This document shows, piece after piece, positions 44,423 to 53,186 of a stretch of DNA of 54,832 nucleotides; the stretch's first letter is position 1, and the number at the start of each line of letters is the position of its first letter. The notes beneath the pieces are model-generated. The model was not told the DNA's origin, did no database searches, and saw only the letters and a list, made by a program, of their open reading frames with translations. The DNA comes from Bacteroidia bacterium (GTDB taxonomy: Bacteria; Bacteroidota; Bacteroidia; B-17B0; Aurantibacillaceae), in contig JADLER010000037.1 in assembly GCA_020846025.1 (NCBI GenBank), positions 1 through 54,832 of the forward strand, given 5' to 3'. Made by a program: the position numbers and the translations under genes.

Positions 44423-46663
44423 ATGATAAAAAGGGGATGGATATTAAGTTTTTTGTTTCTTAACTCAATATTATTGGCTCAAGATTCTTTAAAAGTCAAT
44501 TCTTGGATAGAGCAAAGTAAAGATTTAATGCGTCTTGGGCAAACACAACAGTCCTTGAGTCAGTCTCATCAGGCGGTTGCGTTTTGTAAAAAACAACAAT
44601 ACCATAAAGGTTTAGCTCAATCTTATAATCAACTTGGGGCTATTTTCGAGAGTCATAGTAATTATGATAGTGCAAATTTTTATTTAAATGCCTCGATTCA
44701 AATTTCTGAGAAATTTAATTTTAAAGATGAGTTAGCAGTGGCTCATAATTTAATTGGATTAATATTATGGCATCAAAGTACCTACAAAGAGGCATTACCT
44801 CATCATAATAAAAGTTTGTCATTGTTTCAAGAATCCAATAATCAAAAAGGTATAGCGAATACATATACCAGAATTGGGAATGTTTATTATGATTTAAGTG
44901 ATTTTCCTAATTCACTCGATAATTTTTTACAATCTTTAAAAAGATATGCCAATCTTAAAGATAGCATAGGTATTGCAGAGGCTTGTAATTATTTAGGAAA
45001 AGTGTATAGCCGCTTAAATGAAAGAGAATCGGCGAAGAAATATTTATTTAAAGCTTTAGGCATTAATCAGCGCTTAAAAAATAGCCGTGGCATTGCTATA
45101 TCTTATAATGGACTAGGCAATTTATTCATGGATAATTTTGATTTAATAAAGGCATTAAAATTTTTTATAAAAAGTAAAGAGTATCATCAAATAGGTGGTG
45201 ATAAAATAGGTATCTCGATTGCGCATATTAATATTGGAACAATTTACGATATGATGTATAACTTATCTGATGATTCATTAAAGATTGTAGCTGCTAATTT
45301 ATCCTATCGTTCATCTACTCCTTTACGTAAAAGCCTTTTAGATTCTGCAAGGTATAATTTTAAGGAATCCATTCAAATCAACTCTCAAGTTGGGAATAAA
45401 TTCGGATTAATTTATGGTTATAATGGTATTGGAGATATATATGTAAAAGAAAATAATTATCAAGAAGCAATACCACAGTACAAACAGGCTTATGCATTAG
45501 CTCTTGAGGTAAAGGCTACTAGTGAGCAATACGAAACAGCTAAAAGAATTTCAAGATGTTTTGAAGGGCTAAATTTAAAGGATAGCGCATTTTATTACTT
45601 AAAAACGTATATTCATGTAAAAGAGGAAGTAGTAGGTGAGGAACGACAAAGAGAACTCTATAGAAAAGAAAGTCAATATGAATATGAAAAGCAAATTCAA
45701 AAACAAAAATTAATTCGTCAGGCCCAATTGGCAGTTGCAGCTGAAAAACAAAAGCAACAATGGTTTATCATAACAGCCGTTGTGATAGTATTAGTAATTG
45801 TGATTTATTTTGCCATTATTTTAAATAAACGATTAAAGACAACCCGTATTCAAAATAAATTAATTGAACAGCAAAAATCGAGCATTGAACAAAAAAATAA
45901 AGAGATTATAGATAGTATAATGTATGCTAAACGAATACAAGATGCGATGCTAACATCTCAAACATATATTGAGAATGAATTAAAGAAAATAAAGTGTAAT
46001 AGTTTTATTGTATTTAAACCTAAAGATATTGTGAGTGGTGATTTTTATTGGTTTCATGTAGATGGCGATGAGATTTTTTATATGACAGCTGATAGTACTG
46101 GGCATGGTGTTCCTGGCGGTTTTATGAGTATGTTGGGTATAAACTTGTTAAGTGAGATTGTTGTAGAAAGAAAAATAAAAGACCCTGGTATGGTACTTAA
46201 TTTATTAAGAGAAGAGATTACACGCTCCTTAAAAACAGATGATGGATATGCTAAAGACGGTATGGATGCTGTGTTTTGCAGGCTTAATACTAAAGCAGGT
46301 ACCTTAGATTGTGCCTTAGCAAATAATGCTTTATATATAGTAAGACAAAGTGTGTTATTAGAATTTAAAGCGCAAAAAATGCCAGTAGGTTATATGGAAC
46401 AGGTGAAACCCTTTGAAACTAAACGTATCGAATTACAAACCAATGATGTTATTTATACGTTTACTGATGGATACGCCGACCAGTTTGGAGGTGAAAAAGG
46501 CAAGAAATTTAAATACAGCCAGCTTAAAAATAAATTAATAGAGATAAACGCATTACCTCTATCAACACAACAATTCGAGTTGTCAAAATGCTTTGAAGAA
46601 TGGAAATCGAATATTGAACAAGTTGACGATGTATGTGTAATTGGTCTTAAATATTTTGCATAA
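44423..46663 (+). CDS. TPR sensor protein with SpoIIE-type phosphatase domain
   Basis: A 746-residue membrane protein. The signal peptide ends near SILLAQ. Residues about 25-400 hold eight or so tetratricopeptide repeats, with the pattern GxAxxYNxLGxxY recurring. A Gln/Lys-rich helix leads to one membrane segment (WFIITAVVIVLVIVIYFAII, about 450-470), a coiled coil, and the KEIIDSIMYAKRIQDAML linker. The C-terminal SpoIIE/PP2C domain has FKPKDIVSGDFYWFH, TADSTGHGVPGGFMSMLG and YTFTDGYADQFGG, with the metal-binding aspartates. It probably senses periplasmic signals and dephosphorylates an unknown anti-sigma-antagonist-like partner. This is a common Bacteroidota layout. Confidence 0.93.
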   Translation: MIKRGWILSFLFLNSILLAQDSLKVNSWIEQSKDLMRLGQTQQSLSQSHQAVAFCKKQQYHKGLAQSYNQLGAIFESHSNYDSANFYLNASIQISEKFNFKDELAVAHNLIGLILWHQSTYKEALPHHNKSLSLFQESNNQKGIANTYTRIGNVYYDLSDFPNSLDNFLQSLKRYANLKDSIGIAEACNYLGKVYSRLNERESAKKYLFKALGINQRLKNSRGIAISYNGLGNLFMDNFDLIKALKFFIKSKEYHQIGGDKIGISIAHINIGTIYDMMYNLSDDSLKIVAANLSYRSSTPLRKSLLDSARYNFKESIQINSQVGNKFGLIYGYNGIGDIYVKENNYQEAIPQYKQAYALALEVKATSEQYETAKRISRCFEGLNLKDSAFYYLKTYIHVKEEVVGEERQRELYRKESQYEYEKQIQKQKLIRQAQLAVAAEKQKQQWFIITAVVIVLVIVIYFAIILNKRLKTTRIQNKLIEQQKSSIEQKNKEIIDSIMYAKRIQDAMLTSQTYIENELKKIKCNSFIVFKPKDIVSGDFYWFHVDGDEIFYMTADSTGHGVPGGFMSMLGINLLSEIVVERKIKDPGMVLNLLREEITRSLKTDDGYAKDGMDAVFCRLNTKAGTLDCALANNALYIVRQSVLLEFKAQKMPVGYMEQVKPFETKRIELQTNDVIYTFTDGYADQFGGEKGKKFKYSQLKNKLIEINALPLSTQQFELSKCFEEWKSNIEQVDDVCVIGLKYFA

Positions 46664-47009
46664 TATCGATACGATAAGGGAGTTTAGCGCTAAAACACAA
46701 TTCATCATTTAAAATATAGCATTTTATCCTATCCTATACGAAATTTATCTTTAGAAAAGAAATTTTTTGTGCATTTTTAATCCAGTTTATTGTTTAAATT
46801 ATTAACATTTTTGAGAACAGTGTTAAAATAATTGTTATTATCGTTTTCAATATTGAAAACTTTTTTTGTTAGTAAAATATGTAGTGGGTTGAATTATAGC
46901 AATTTAACATATTAATTTTGATAACTTTTTAGTCGTTAGAAAAAAAATGTGGTTTACTTTGGGCTAATTTTATGAAAAGCAAAACTCATTTAAACAAACA
47001 ATATATTAT
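46664..47009 (+). other. 346-nt intergenic region upstream of nrdJ
   Basis: It holds an 18-bp palindrome followed by a T-run (46843-46868) and a small ORF (46972-47028) overlapping the nrdJ start. I looked for a cobalamin riboswitch, expected for a B12-dependent enzyme, and saw no B12-box-like sequence. A TTACTTTG word at 46954-46961 is one mismatch from the -7 consensus. Confidence 0.6.
46843..46868 (+). terminator. 18-bp palindrome followed by T-run
   Basis: GTTTTCAATATTGAAAAC (46843-46860) is a perfect palindrome; as RNA it gives a 7-bp stem with an ATAT loop, followed immediately by seven T. It may terminate the TPR-SpoIIE transcript 180 nt after its stop, or be a protein-binding operator for nrdJ. 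Confidence 0.5.
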
Positions 47010-49574
47010 ATGGAAACAGTTACTATGAAATTAGGGAAAAAGACATTCTCAAAAGACGAAGTTCAAAAAGCCACTATCGCGTATTTTAAAGGAGATGATT
47101 TAGCAGCTAGAGTTTGGATTAATAAATACGCCTTAAAAGATTCTGAAGGGAATTTTTATGAAAGATCGCCTGAAGATATGCACCATCGTATTGCAAGTGA
47201 AATTGCAAGAATAGAAGCAGCCTATTCTAATCCATTATCACATCAAGAGGTTTATGATTTAATTAAAGACTTTAAATATATTGTTCCGCAAGGTAGCCCA
47301 ATGACGGGTATTGGAAATCCATTTCAAATAGCCTCTTTATCTAACTGTTTCGTAATTGGTAATAAAGGTGGAAGTGATTCTTATGGTGGAATCATGAAAA
47401 TTGATCAAGAACAAGTTCAACTGATGAAACGTAGAGGTGGTGTGGGGCATGATTTATCACACATTCGTCCTAAAGGCTCGGCAGTTAAGAATTCTGCTCT
47501 TACTTCTACTGGCTTAGTACCATTTATGGAACGTTTCTCTAATTCAACTCGTGAGGTGGCTCAAGATGGTCGTCGTGGCGCTTTAATGCTTTCTGTTTCT
47601 ATTAATCATCCAGATTCTGAAGATTTTATTGATGCTAAATTAGAGCAAGGTAAAATAACTGGTGCTAATGTATCAGTTCGTATCGATGACTCTTTTATGA
47701 AAGCTGTAAAAGAAGATACATTATATACCCAAAAATATCCTATTTTCAGTAATAATCCTCAATTTACTAAAGAAGTAAATGCTCAAGATATTTGGAAAAA
47801 AATTGTACATAATGCATGGAAATCGGCAGAGCCAGGTATTTTATTCTGGGACACTATTATCAATGAATCCTTACCGGATTGTTATGCTGATTTAGGTTAT
47901 AAAACTATTTCAACTAACCCATGTGGCGAAATTCCATTATGTCCTTATGATTCTTGTCGCTTATTAGCAATCAACTTATTCTCTTATGTTGTAAACCCAT
48001 TTACTAAAGATGCCTATTTTGATTTTGATTTATTCAAAAAGCATGTGGGATACGCTCAACGCATGATGGATGACATCATTGATTTAGAATTAGAAAAAGT
48101 GGATGAGATTTTATTAAAAATAGATTCTGATCCTGAAGACGAAGAAATCAAACGTATTGAGAAAAATTTATGGTTGGAAATTAGAAACAAAGCACGTGAA
48201 GGAAGAAGAACAGGAGTAGGAATTACAGCAGAAGGGGATATGTTAGCTGCATTAGGTATCCGTTATGGCAGTAAAGAAGGCAATGATTTTTCAATTAATG
48301 TACATAAAACTTTAGCATTAGCAGCTTACCGTTCATCTGTTGAAATGGCTAAAGAAAGAGGTGCTTTTGCAATTTATGATGCAAAAAGAGAATTACATAA
48401 TCCATTTGCGCTTCGTATTAAAAATGAAGATCCTGCATTATATAATGATATGCAAGAGTACGGAAGAAGAAATATTGCCATGTTAACTATTGCTCCTACG
48501 GGCAGTACATCTATTATGACACAAACTACATCAGGTATTGAGCCAGTATTTATGCCAGTGTACAAAAGAAGAAGAAAAGTAAATCCTAATGATAAAGATG
48601 TGCGTGTGGATTTTGTAGATGAGGTAGGTGATTCATGGGAAGAATACGTAGTATTCCATCATAAATTTAAACAATGGATGGAGGTAAATGGCATAGATAC
48701 AACTATCAATTATTCTAATGAAGAAATTAATACATTAATAGAAAAATCTCCTTACTATAAAGCAACGTCTAATGATGTGGATTGGTTAAGTAAAGTGAAA
48801 ATGCAAGGTGCTATTCAAAAATGGGTAGATCATTCAATTTCTGTAACTATTAACATTCCAAGTGATGCAACTGAAGAATTAGTGAATCAATTATACCTAA
48901 CAGCATGGGAGGAGGGTTGTAAAGGCGTAACTGTTTATCGTGATGGTTCGCGCTCAGGAGTATTAATCTCTAATGATGAAAAGAAAAAAGAGAACGATTC
49001 TGAAAAGAATGTTCAACAAAATATCTTCCCAACAAAACGACCTCAAGTATTAGATGCAGATGTTGTTCGTTTCCAAAATAATAAAGAGAAATGGATTGCA
49101 TTTGTGGGAACAATTGCTGGTAAACCTTATGAAATATTTACAGGGTTAGCTGCTGATGATGATGATGGAATTTTATTACCTCGTTGGGTAAACGAAGGTT
49201 ACATTATTAAAAACAGAGACGACAAAGGAAACTCAAGATATGATTTCCAATATATTAACCAAAGAGGCTACAAAACAACTATTGAAGGATTATCATATCG
49301 TTTTGAGCCAGCATACTGGAATTATGCCAAATTGATTTCTGGAACTTTAAGACATGGTATGGCTATAGAAAATGTAGTAGATTTAATTAATGGACTTCAA
49401 TTAGATAATGAATCTATTAATACATGGAAAAATGGTGTTGCTCGAGCGCTTAAACGTTATATCCCAGATGGTACACAGGCTAAAGGAAAATGCTCAGATT
49501 GTTCATCTCCAAATTTAATGTATCAAGAAGGCTGCTTAACTTGTAAAGATTGTGGTTCTTCTAAGTGTGGATAA
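47010..49574 (+). CDS. nrdJ: Adenosylcobalamin-dependent ribonucleotide reductase (class II)
   Basis: An 854-residue class II reductase. Catalytic-fold marks include SPMTGIGNPFQIASLSNCFV, the NPCGEIPLCPYDSCRL active-site loop, a GVGITAEGDML segment, and LTIAPTGSTSIMTQTTSGIEP. The C-terminus ends in a cysteine cluster (CSDCSSPNLMYQEGC, CKDCGSSKCG), giving the reducing thiols or a zinc ribbon. It makes deoxynucleotides with oxygen-independent B12 radical chemistry. An ATG at 47025 is an alternative start, five codons later, overlapping the stop of a small upstream ORF. Transcription ends at a clear terminator. Confidence 0.96.
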   Translation: METVTMKLGKKTFSKDEVQKATIAYFKGDDLAARVWINKYALKDSEGNFYERSPEDMHHRIASEIARIEAAYSNPLSHQEVYDLIKDFKYIVPQGSPMTGIGNPFQIASLSNCFVIGNKGGSDSYGGIMKIDQEQVQLMKRRGGVGHDLSHIRPKGSAVKNSALTSTGLVPFMERFSNSTREVAQDGRRGALMLSVSINHPDSEDFIDAKLEQGKITGANVSVRIDDSFMKAVKEDTLYTQKYPIFSNNPQFTKEVNAQDIWKKIVHNAWKSAEPGILFWDTIINESLPDCYADLGYKTISTNPCGEIPLCPYDSCRLLAINLFSYVVNPFTKDAYFDFDLFKKHVGYAQRMMDDIIDLELEKVDEILLKIDSDPEDEEIKRIEKNLWLEIRNKAREGRRTGVGITAEGDMLAALGIRYGSKEGNDFSINVHKTLALAAYRSSVEMAKERGAFAIYDAKRELHNPFALRIKNEDPALYNDMQEYGRRNIAMLTIAPTGSTSIMTQTTSGIEPVFMPVYKRRRKVNPNDKDVRVDFVDEVGDSWEEYVVFHHKFKQWMEVNGIDTTINYSNEEINTLIEKSPYYKATSNDVDWLSKVKMQGAIQKWVDHSISVTINIPSDATEELVNQLYLTAWEEGCKGVTVYRDGSRSGVLISNDEKKKENDSEKNVQQNIFPTKRPQVLDADVVRFQNNKEKWIAFVGTIAGKPYEIFTGLAADDDDGILLPRWVNEGYIIKNRDDKGNSRYDFQYINQRGYKTTIEGLSYRFEPAYWNYAKLISGTLRHGMAIENVVDLINGLQLDNESINTWKNGVARALKRYIPDGTQAKGKCSDCSSPNLMYQEGCLTCKDCGSSKCG

Positions 49575-49597
49575 TTAATATCTCAATATAGATTCAT

Positions 49598-49640
49598 AAC
49601 ACCTGTTCTTTTAATTAATTTAAGCGAACAGGTGTTTTTG
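49598..49640 (+). terminator. Intrinsic terminator of nrdJ
   Basis: AACACCTGTTC (49598-49608) pairs with GAACAGGTGTT (49626-49636), an 11-bp stem around a 17-nt AT-rich loop, followed by TTT. It starts 24 nt after the nrdJ stop codon. Confidence 0.9.
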
Positions 49641-49654
49641 TTATAAGTTCTATT

Positions 49655-49662
49655 TACCTTTG
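49655..49662 (+). promoter_or_regulatory. Candidate -7 element of pyrF
   Basis: TACCTTTG matches TAnnTTTG and ends 4 nt before the pyrF ATG, pointing to a leaderless transcript. The nearest TTTG (49637-49640) is only 14 nt upstream, closer than usual. Confidence 0.45.
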
Positions 49663-49666
49663 CAGT

Positions 49667-50479
49667 ATGACTAGAGTAGAAATAATACAAGAAATAAAGC
49701 AAAAAAAAACATTTTTATGTGTGGGACTTGATCCTGATGTGGATAAACTTCCAAAACATCTATTAGAAGAGGATGATCCTATCTACGAATTCAATCGTCA
49801 AATCATTGATGCCACAGCAGATTATTGTATGGCTTACAAACCTAATACCGCTTTTTACGAAGCTTATGGTGTATCAGGTATTACAAGTCTTGAAAAAACT
49901 ATTAAATATATTAAGCAGTATTATCCTAAGCATTTTTTAATTGCGGACGCCAAACGAGGCGATATTGGTAACACATCGGCTATGTACGCCAAGGCCTTTT
50001 TTAATCGTTTAAATGCTGATGCTATTACAGTAGCGCCATATATGGGTAGCGATTCGGTAAAACCATTTTTACAATTTGAAAATAAATGGGCAATTGTATT
50101 AGGATTAACTTCTAATGAAGGTGCTAATGATTTTCAATTAGACATGGGGAAAAATGAATTATTGTATAAACATGTATTGCGTACTTCTAGCCAATGGGGA
50201 ACACCTAACAATATGATGTATGTGATAGGTGCAACAAAGGCTGAGATGTTAACTGAAGTAAGAGCTATATTACCAACACATTTCTTTTTAGTTCCAGGTG
50301 TTGGTACTCAAGGAGGTAGTTTATCTGATGTTTGCAAATATGGTTTAATTAAAGATGATATAGGGATAATAGTTAATTCTTCAAGAGATATTATTTACGC
50401 TTCGAGTGGAGAAGATTTTGCGGATGCAGCTGCACTGAAGGCTAAGACAATTTCTAATGATATGAGCCATTATTTGTAA
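49667..50479 (+). CDS. pyrF: Orotidine 5'-phosphate decarboxylase (type 2)
   Basis: A 270-residue enzyme of the longer, type-2 OMP decarboxylase group. Marks are TFLCVGLDPDVDKLP, YKPNTAFYEAYG, the catalytic LIADAKRGDIGNTSAMYAKAFF with the Asp-Lys-x-x-Asp tetrad, and FLVPGVGTQGG near the C-terminus. It converts OMP to UMP. Its 3' end overlaps the convergent L,D-transpeptidase gene by 10 nt, so the two mRNAs are complementary at their ends and no terminator lies between them. Confidence 0.95.
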   Translation: MTRVEIIQEIKQKKTFLCVGLDPDVDKLPKHLLEEDDPIYEFNRQIIDATADYCMAYKPNTAFYEAYGVSGITSLEKTIKYIKQYYPKHFLIADAKRGDIGNTSAMYAKAFFNRLNADAITVAPYMGSDSVKPFLQFENKWAIVLGLTSNEGANDFQLDMGKNELLYKHVLRTSSQWGTPNNMMYVIGATKAEMLTEVRAILPTHFFLVPGVGTQGGSLSDVCKYGLIKDDIGIIVNSSRDIIYASSGEDFADAAALKAKTISNDMSHYL

Positions 50480-52146
50480 ATCATTTTCATCATTTCTTCA
50501 TCTTTTCTATAAATGTCAAGATATAGTTTTAGACCTGTACTATCGGCATGAGCGGTGTAGTATCTGGTGTAAATAGGCACTAAAGGACGTTTGAGTTTTA
50601 TTTTCTTTTGTTCTTGTTTTGTAAAATATACTTGTAAACTATCATGACGATAATTTAAACTATCGTCTCTAATTAAAAAATCAGCAAACTCGACAAAATT
50701 CTCAAGTCTAATACAACCATGACTTTGCGCTCTATTACTAGTTTTAAAGTATCGTTTAGAATTAGTATCATGTAAATAAACTCCAAAGGGATTGTGAAAA
50801 TTAAATTTTACAATGCCTAAACTATTTTCTTCGCCTATGCGTTGCCTAAACCGAACGGGGAGATAATCTTCGGTATATTTTTTCCAAGGCAATTTGGTAT
50901 AATCTAGTACTTTGTTACTGGCTCCTATTACTTCAAAATTTTTCTTTCTAATATAGCTAGTGTCTTTTTTCACAAGAGGTAGAATTTCCTTAGTAGCAAT
51001 ACTTATTGGGACATTCCAATATGGATAAATGAGTATGTGGTCAATTTTACTTTTTAAGATTGGAGTTTGATGGTCGGGCTTCCCGCAAACTACGGCGGAT
51101 TGCATCACTACGGTATCTTTTTCAAATACAGTAAGCCAAAATGCAGGAATATTAATGAAAACATATTTCTCAGGGAAAGTATTTTCCCAGCGCCAGCGTT
51201 CCATAGCCATACAAATTTGTTTAATCACTTTTTCCCTATTGTAAGATAGAGCTTGTTTAGTATAAATACCTATTTTTCCATCGGGTTGTATAAACCATTT
51301 TGTTTGTAATTTCTTTAATGCTCTTGCCAATTTTAAACTATCATTGGCTTTGCTGGTACTATCATAAAAGCCTTGTTTGATTAAACTACTTATGATGTGT
51401 TGATGTTTTAATAAACTATCTTTCTCACTTGTAAATGGAATTGAATCCATGTTAAATTGATTTTTATCATTTAATATATGAGCTAGTTCTTGCTTCAACA
51501 TTCGATAATTATAAAATTTAGGTTCCAATGAATCGAGTACTGCTTTTAGTTGCTTGGAATGATACCCGCTTACGAGTAGGCTATCCCAGCCTCTTGGAAG
51601 TTTTTTAAAATTAGTTTGTAATAGCAAACTATCTGCATAAAAACGACCTTTGTTGAGGTGAGCACCTAGTAAAAAGTAAGCATCACTCAATAATAAATCA
51701 GCATTTACAAGCGCTGTAATGTTTATGTATTTTTTGTTGGCATGTATAGAATCTATATAGTTGATGATAGGTGTTAGGTGGTAATCATCAGGATAAAGAC
51801 CGTAATACTCAGCATGTTTTATAATTGAAATAAGTGAATCGCCTAATAAATTAAGTTGAGTTTTTGAGAACCAGAGTAAGGAATCAGAATAAAGTTGCCT
51901 GAAATATTTAAAGCAGGATAGAGTAGTGGAATCAACGATAATTATAGAGTCTTGATTAGATAACCATTCATTTAATTCATTATGAAGTTCTAATTGTACA
52001 TCTTGAGGTTTATCTACTTTTACAATTACTTGTTTTTTAACTTCTGGTTGACAAGAAACAATGAAAATTATGAATAGCAATAAAAAACAAAACCTTGTCT
52101 TAATTTTAGACAAGGTTCTGAGTATAATTATCGTATTTAAAATCAT
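50470..52146 (-). CDS. L,D-transpeptidase, YcbB type
   Basis: A 558-residue envelope protein with a lipoprotein signal (lipobox IVSC at about residue 32). The middle contains an YcbB-like scaffold and a peptidoglycan-binding helix pair (ALKKLQTKWFIQPDGKIGIYTKQAL, about residues 270-295). The YkuD catalytic domain ends with HDTNSKRYF ... RAQSHGCIRLENFVEFADFL, where the Cys in SHGC is the nucleophile. It would form 3-3 cross-links in peptidoglycan or attach proteins to it. It overlaps the upstream T9SS cargo gene by 4 nt and the convergent pyrF by 10 nt. Confidence 0.9.
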   Translation of the reverse strand: MILNTIIILRTLSKIKTRFCFLLLFIIFIVSCQPEVKKQVIVKVDKPQDVQLELHNELNEWLSNQDSIIIVDSTTLSCFKYFRQLYSDSLLWFSKTQLNLLGDSLISIIKHAEYYGLYPDDYHLTPIINYIDSIHANKKYINITALVNADLLLSDAYFLLGAHLNKGRFYADSLLLQTNFKKLPRGWDSLLVSGYHSKQLKAVLDSLEPKFYNYRMLKQELAHILNDKNQFNMDSIPFTSEKDSLLKHQHIISSLIKQGFYDSTSKANDSLKLARALKKLQTKWFIQPDGKIGIYTKQALSYNREKVIKQICMAMERWRWENTFPEKYVFINIPAFWLTVFEKDTVVMQSAVVCGKPDHQTPILKSKIDHILIYPYWNVPISIATKEILPLVKKDTSYIRKKNFEVIGASNKVLDYTKLPWKKYTEDYLPVRFRQRIGEENSLGIVKFNFHNPFGVYLHDTNSKRYFKTSNRAQSHGCIRLENFVEFADFLIRDDSLNYRHDSLQVYFTKQEQKKIKLKRPLVPIYTRYYTAHADSTGLKLYLDIYRKDEEMMKMIYK

Positions 52147-53150
52147 TTACTAACGTTAAACTTACCGGTTTTAAGGGTTTCGTTTTGTTTGTTTACTACT
52201 TGATAGATATATACACCTTTAGCAATATTATCTAGGTTAAGTTGTGCTTTACCTAATTCAAATTTTGCATTAGAAATCATTCGACCAGTTACATCAAAAG
52301 CTAAAATAGAATATGCTTCTTGACTTTGAGTTTCAAAGTTTACAACTGTAGACGAAGGATTTGGGTACACTGATAATTCAATGGTTGATTTTTGATTTTC
52401 ATTAACTCCAACAACTGAATAGTTGCTAATAGCAGTAACGAAAGTTTGAGTACTTGAACCCATTATTGAATTAATAGTTGAAGTATTAATTGTTAAAATA
52501 GGAGCTTTACTAGCACTTGGACTATAATAGTCATAAACTTCTGTATTTACAGTAGCAGTAATTGAAGATATAGTTGCAACGATATCTTGATTTGTTTTTA
52601 CTCTAATTATATCTGTAAAAGTTTTGCTTGGTAATACTAATGTTCCTGTTCCATCAGCTAAAACAGTACAAGATCCGCTAAATGTTCCAGAGCCAGCTAA
52701 TGGCGCTGTGGCAGTAACCGAGCCACTAGTTGCAACTGTAGTAGTGGTATTTAAACTCATTGGATATACTGCATAATAAGCAGGGGAAGAGTAAATAAAG
52801 TTCAGGTTAAATGTATTAATAACCATATCACCGCCAAAATATTTAAGTTCTGTAGAACTGGCTAAGTAATAAGAACTATTGTTTGACCCTGCAGTAACAA
52901 AAATATTTGCAGGATTGTACGCTGTATTGGTAGATGTACTTGCTGCATAATTGGTTGTAACCGTAGTAGAAGGAGTAACAGAATAATTCCAAGTAGCGCC
53001 AGCACCACCAGCACCCGGAGAAATACCTACAGTGTTGCAAGGAACAGTTGAATAGGTATCACCTGCAACAAATGCGTGATTGGATTGTGTAAGCTGAGCT
53101 GACACAGTTAATGCACTAAATGATAAAAGAGATAGTAAAATTTTTTTCAT
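52143..53150 (-). CDS. Secreted protein with T9SS type-A sorting domain
   Basis: A 335-residue exported protein with a signal peptide ending near residue 18 (LTVSAQ). Residues about 20-235 are Ser/Thr/Asn-rich with beta-strand character and no domain I recognise. The C-terminal 75 residues are a T9SS type-A signal: LSVYPNPSSTVVNFET, ILAFDVTGRMISN, GVYIYQVVNKQNETLKTGKF. It is thus secreted through the outer membrane to the cell surface or medium. It overlaps the L,D-transpeptidase gene by 4 nt, so the two are translated from the same message. Confidence 0.85.
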   Translation of the reverse strand: MKKILLSLLSFSALTVSAQLTQSNHAFVAGDTYSTVPCNTVGISPGAGGAGATWNYSVTPSTTVTTNYAASTSTNTAYNPANIFVTAGSNNSSYYLASSTELKYFGGDMVINTFNLNFIYSSPAYYAVYPMSLNTTTTVATSGSVTATAPLAGSGTFSGSCTVLADGTGTLVLPSKTFTDIIRVKTNQDIVATISSITATVNTEVYDYYSPSASKAPILTINTSTINSIMGSSTQTFVTAISNYSVVGVNENQKSTIELSVYPNPSSTVVNFETQSQEAYSILAFDVTGRMISNAKFELGKAQLNLDNIAKGVYIYQVVNKQNETLKTGKFNVSK

Positions 53151-53186
53151 ATTTTAAAGTTTAAGGTTAATCAAATATACAAAATT

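Noticed and set aside
46664-47009. Cobalamin riboswitch before the B12-dependent nrdJ
   Set aside because: I looked for the B12-box core and surrounding paired arms and found nothing convincing; the region is mostly AT-rich sequence.
50470-50479. 10-nt overlap of pyrF and the L,D-transpeptidase gene as a regulatory antisense pair
   Set aside because: Such short convergent overlaps are common in compact genomes and no further structure supports regulation.
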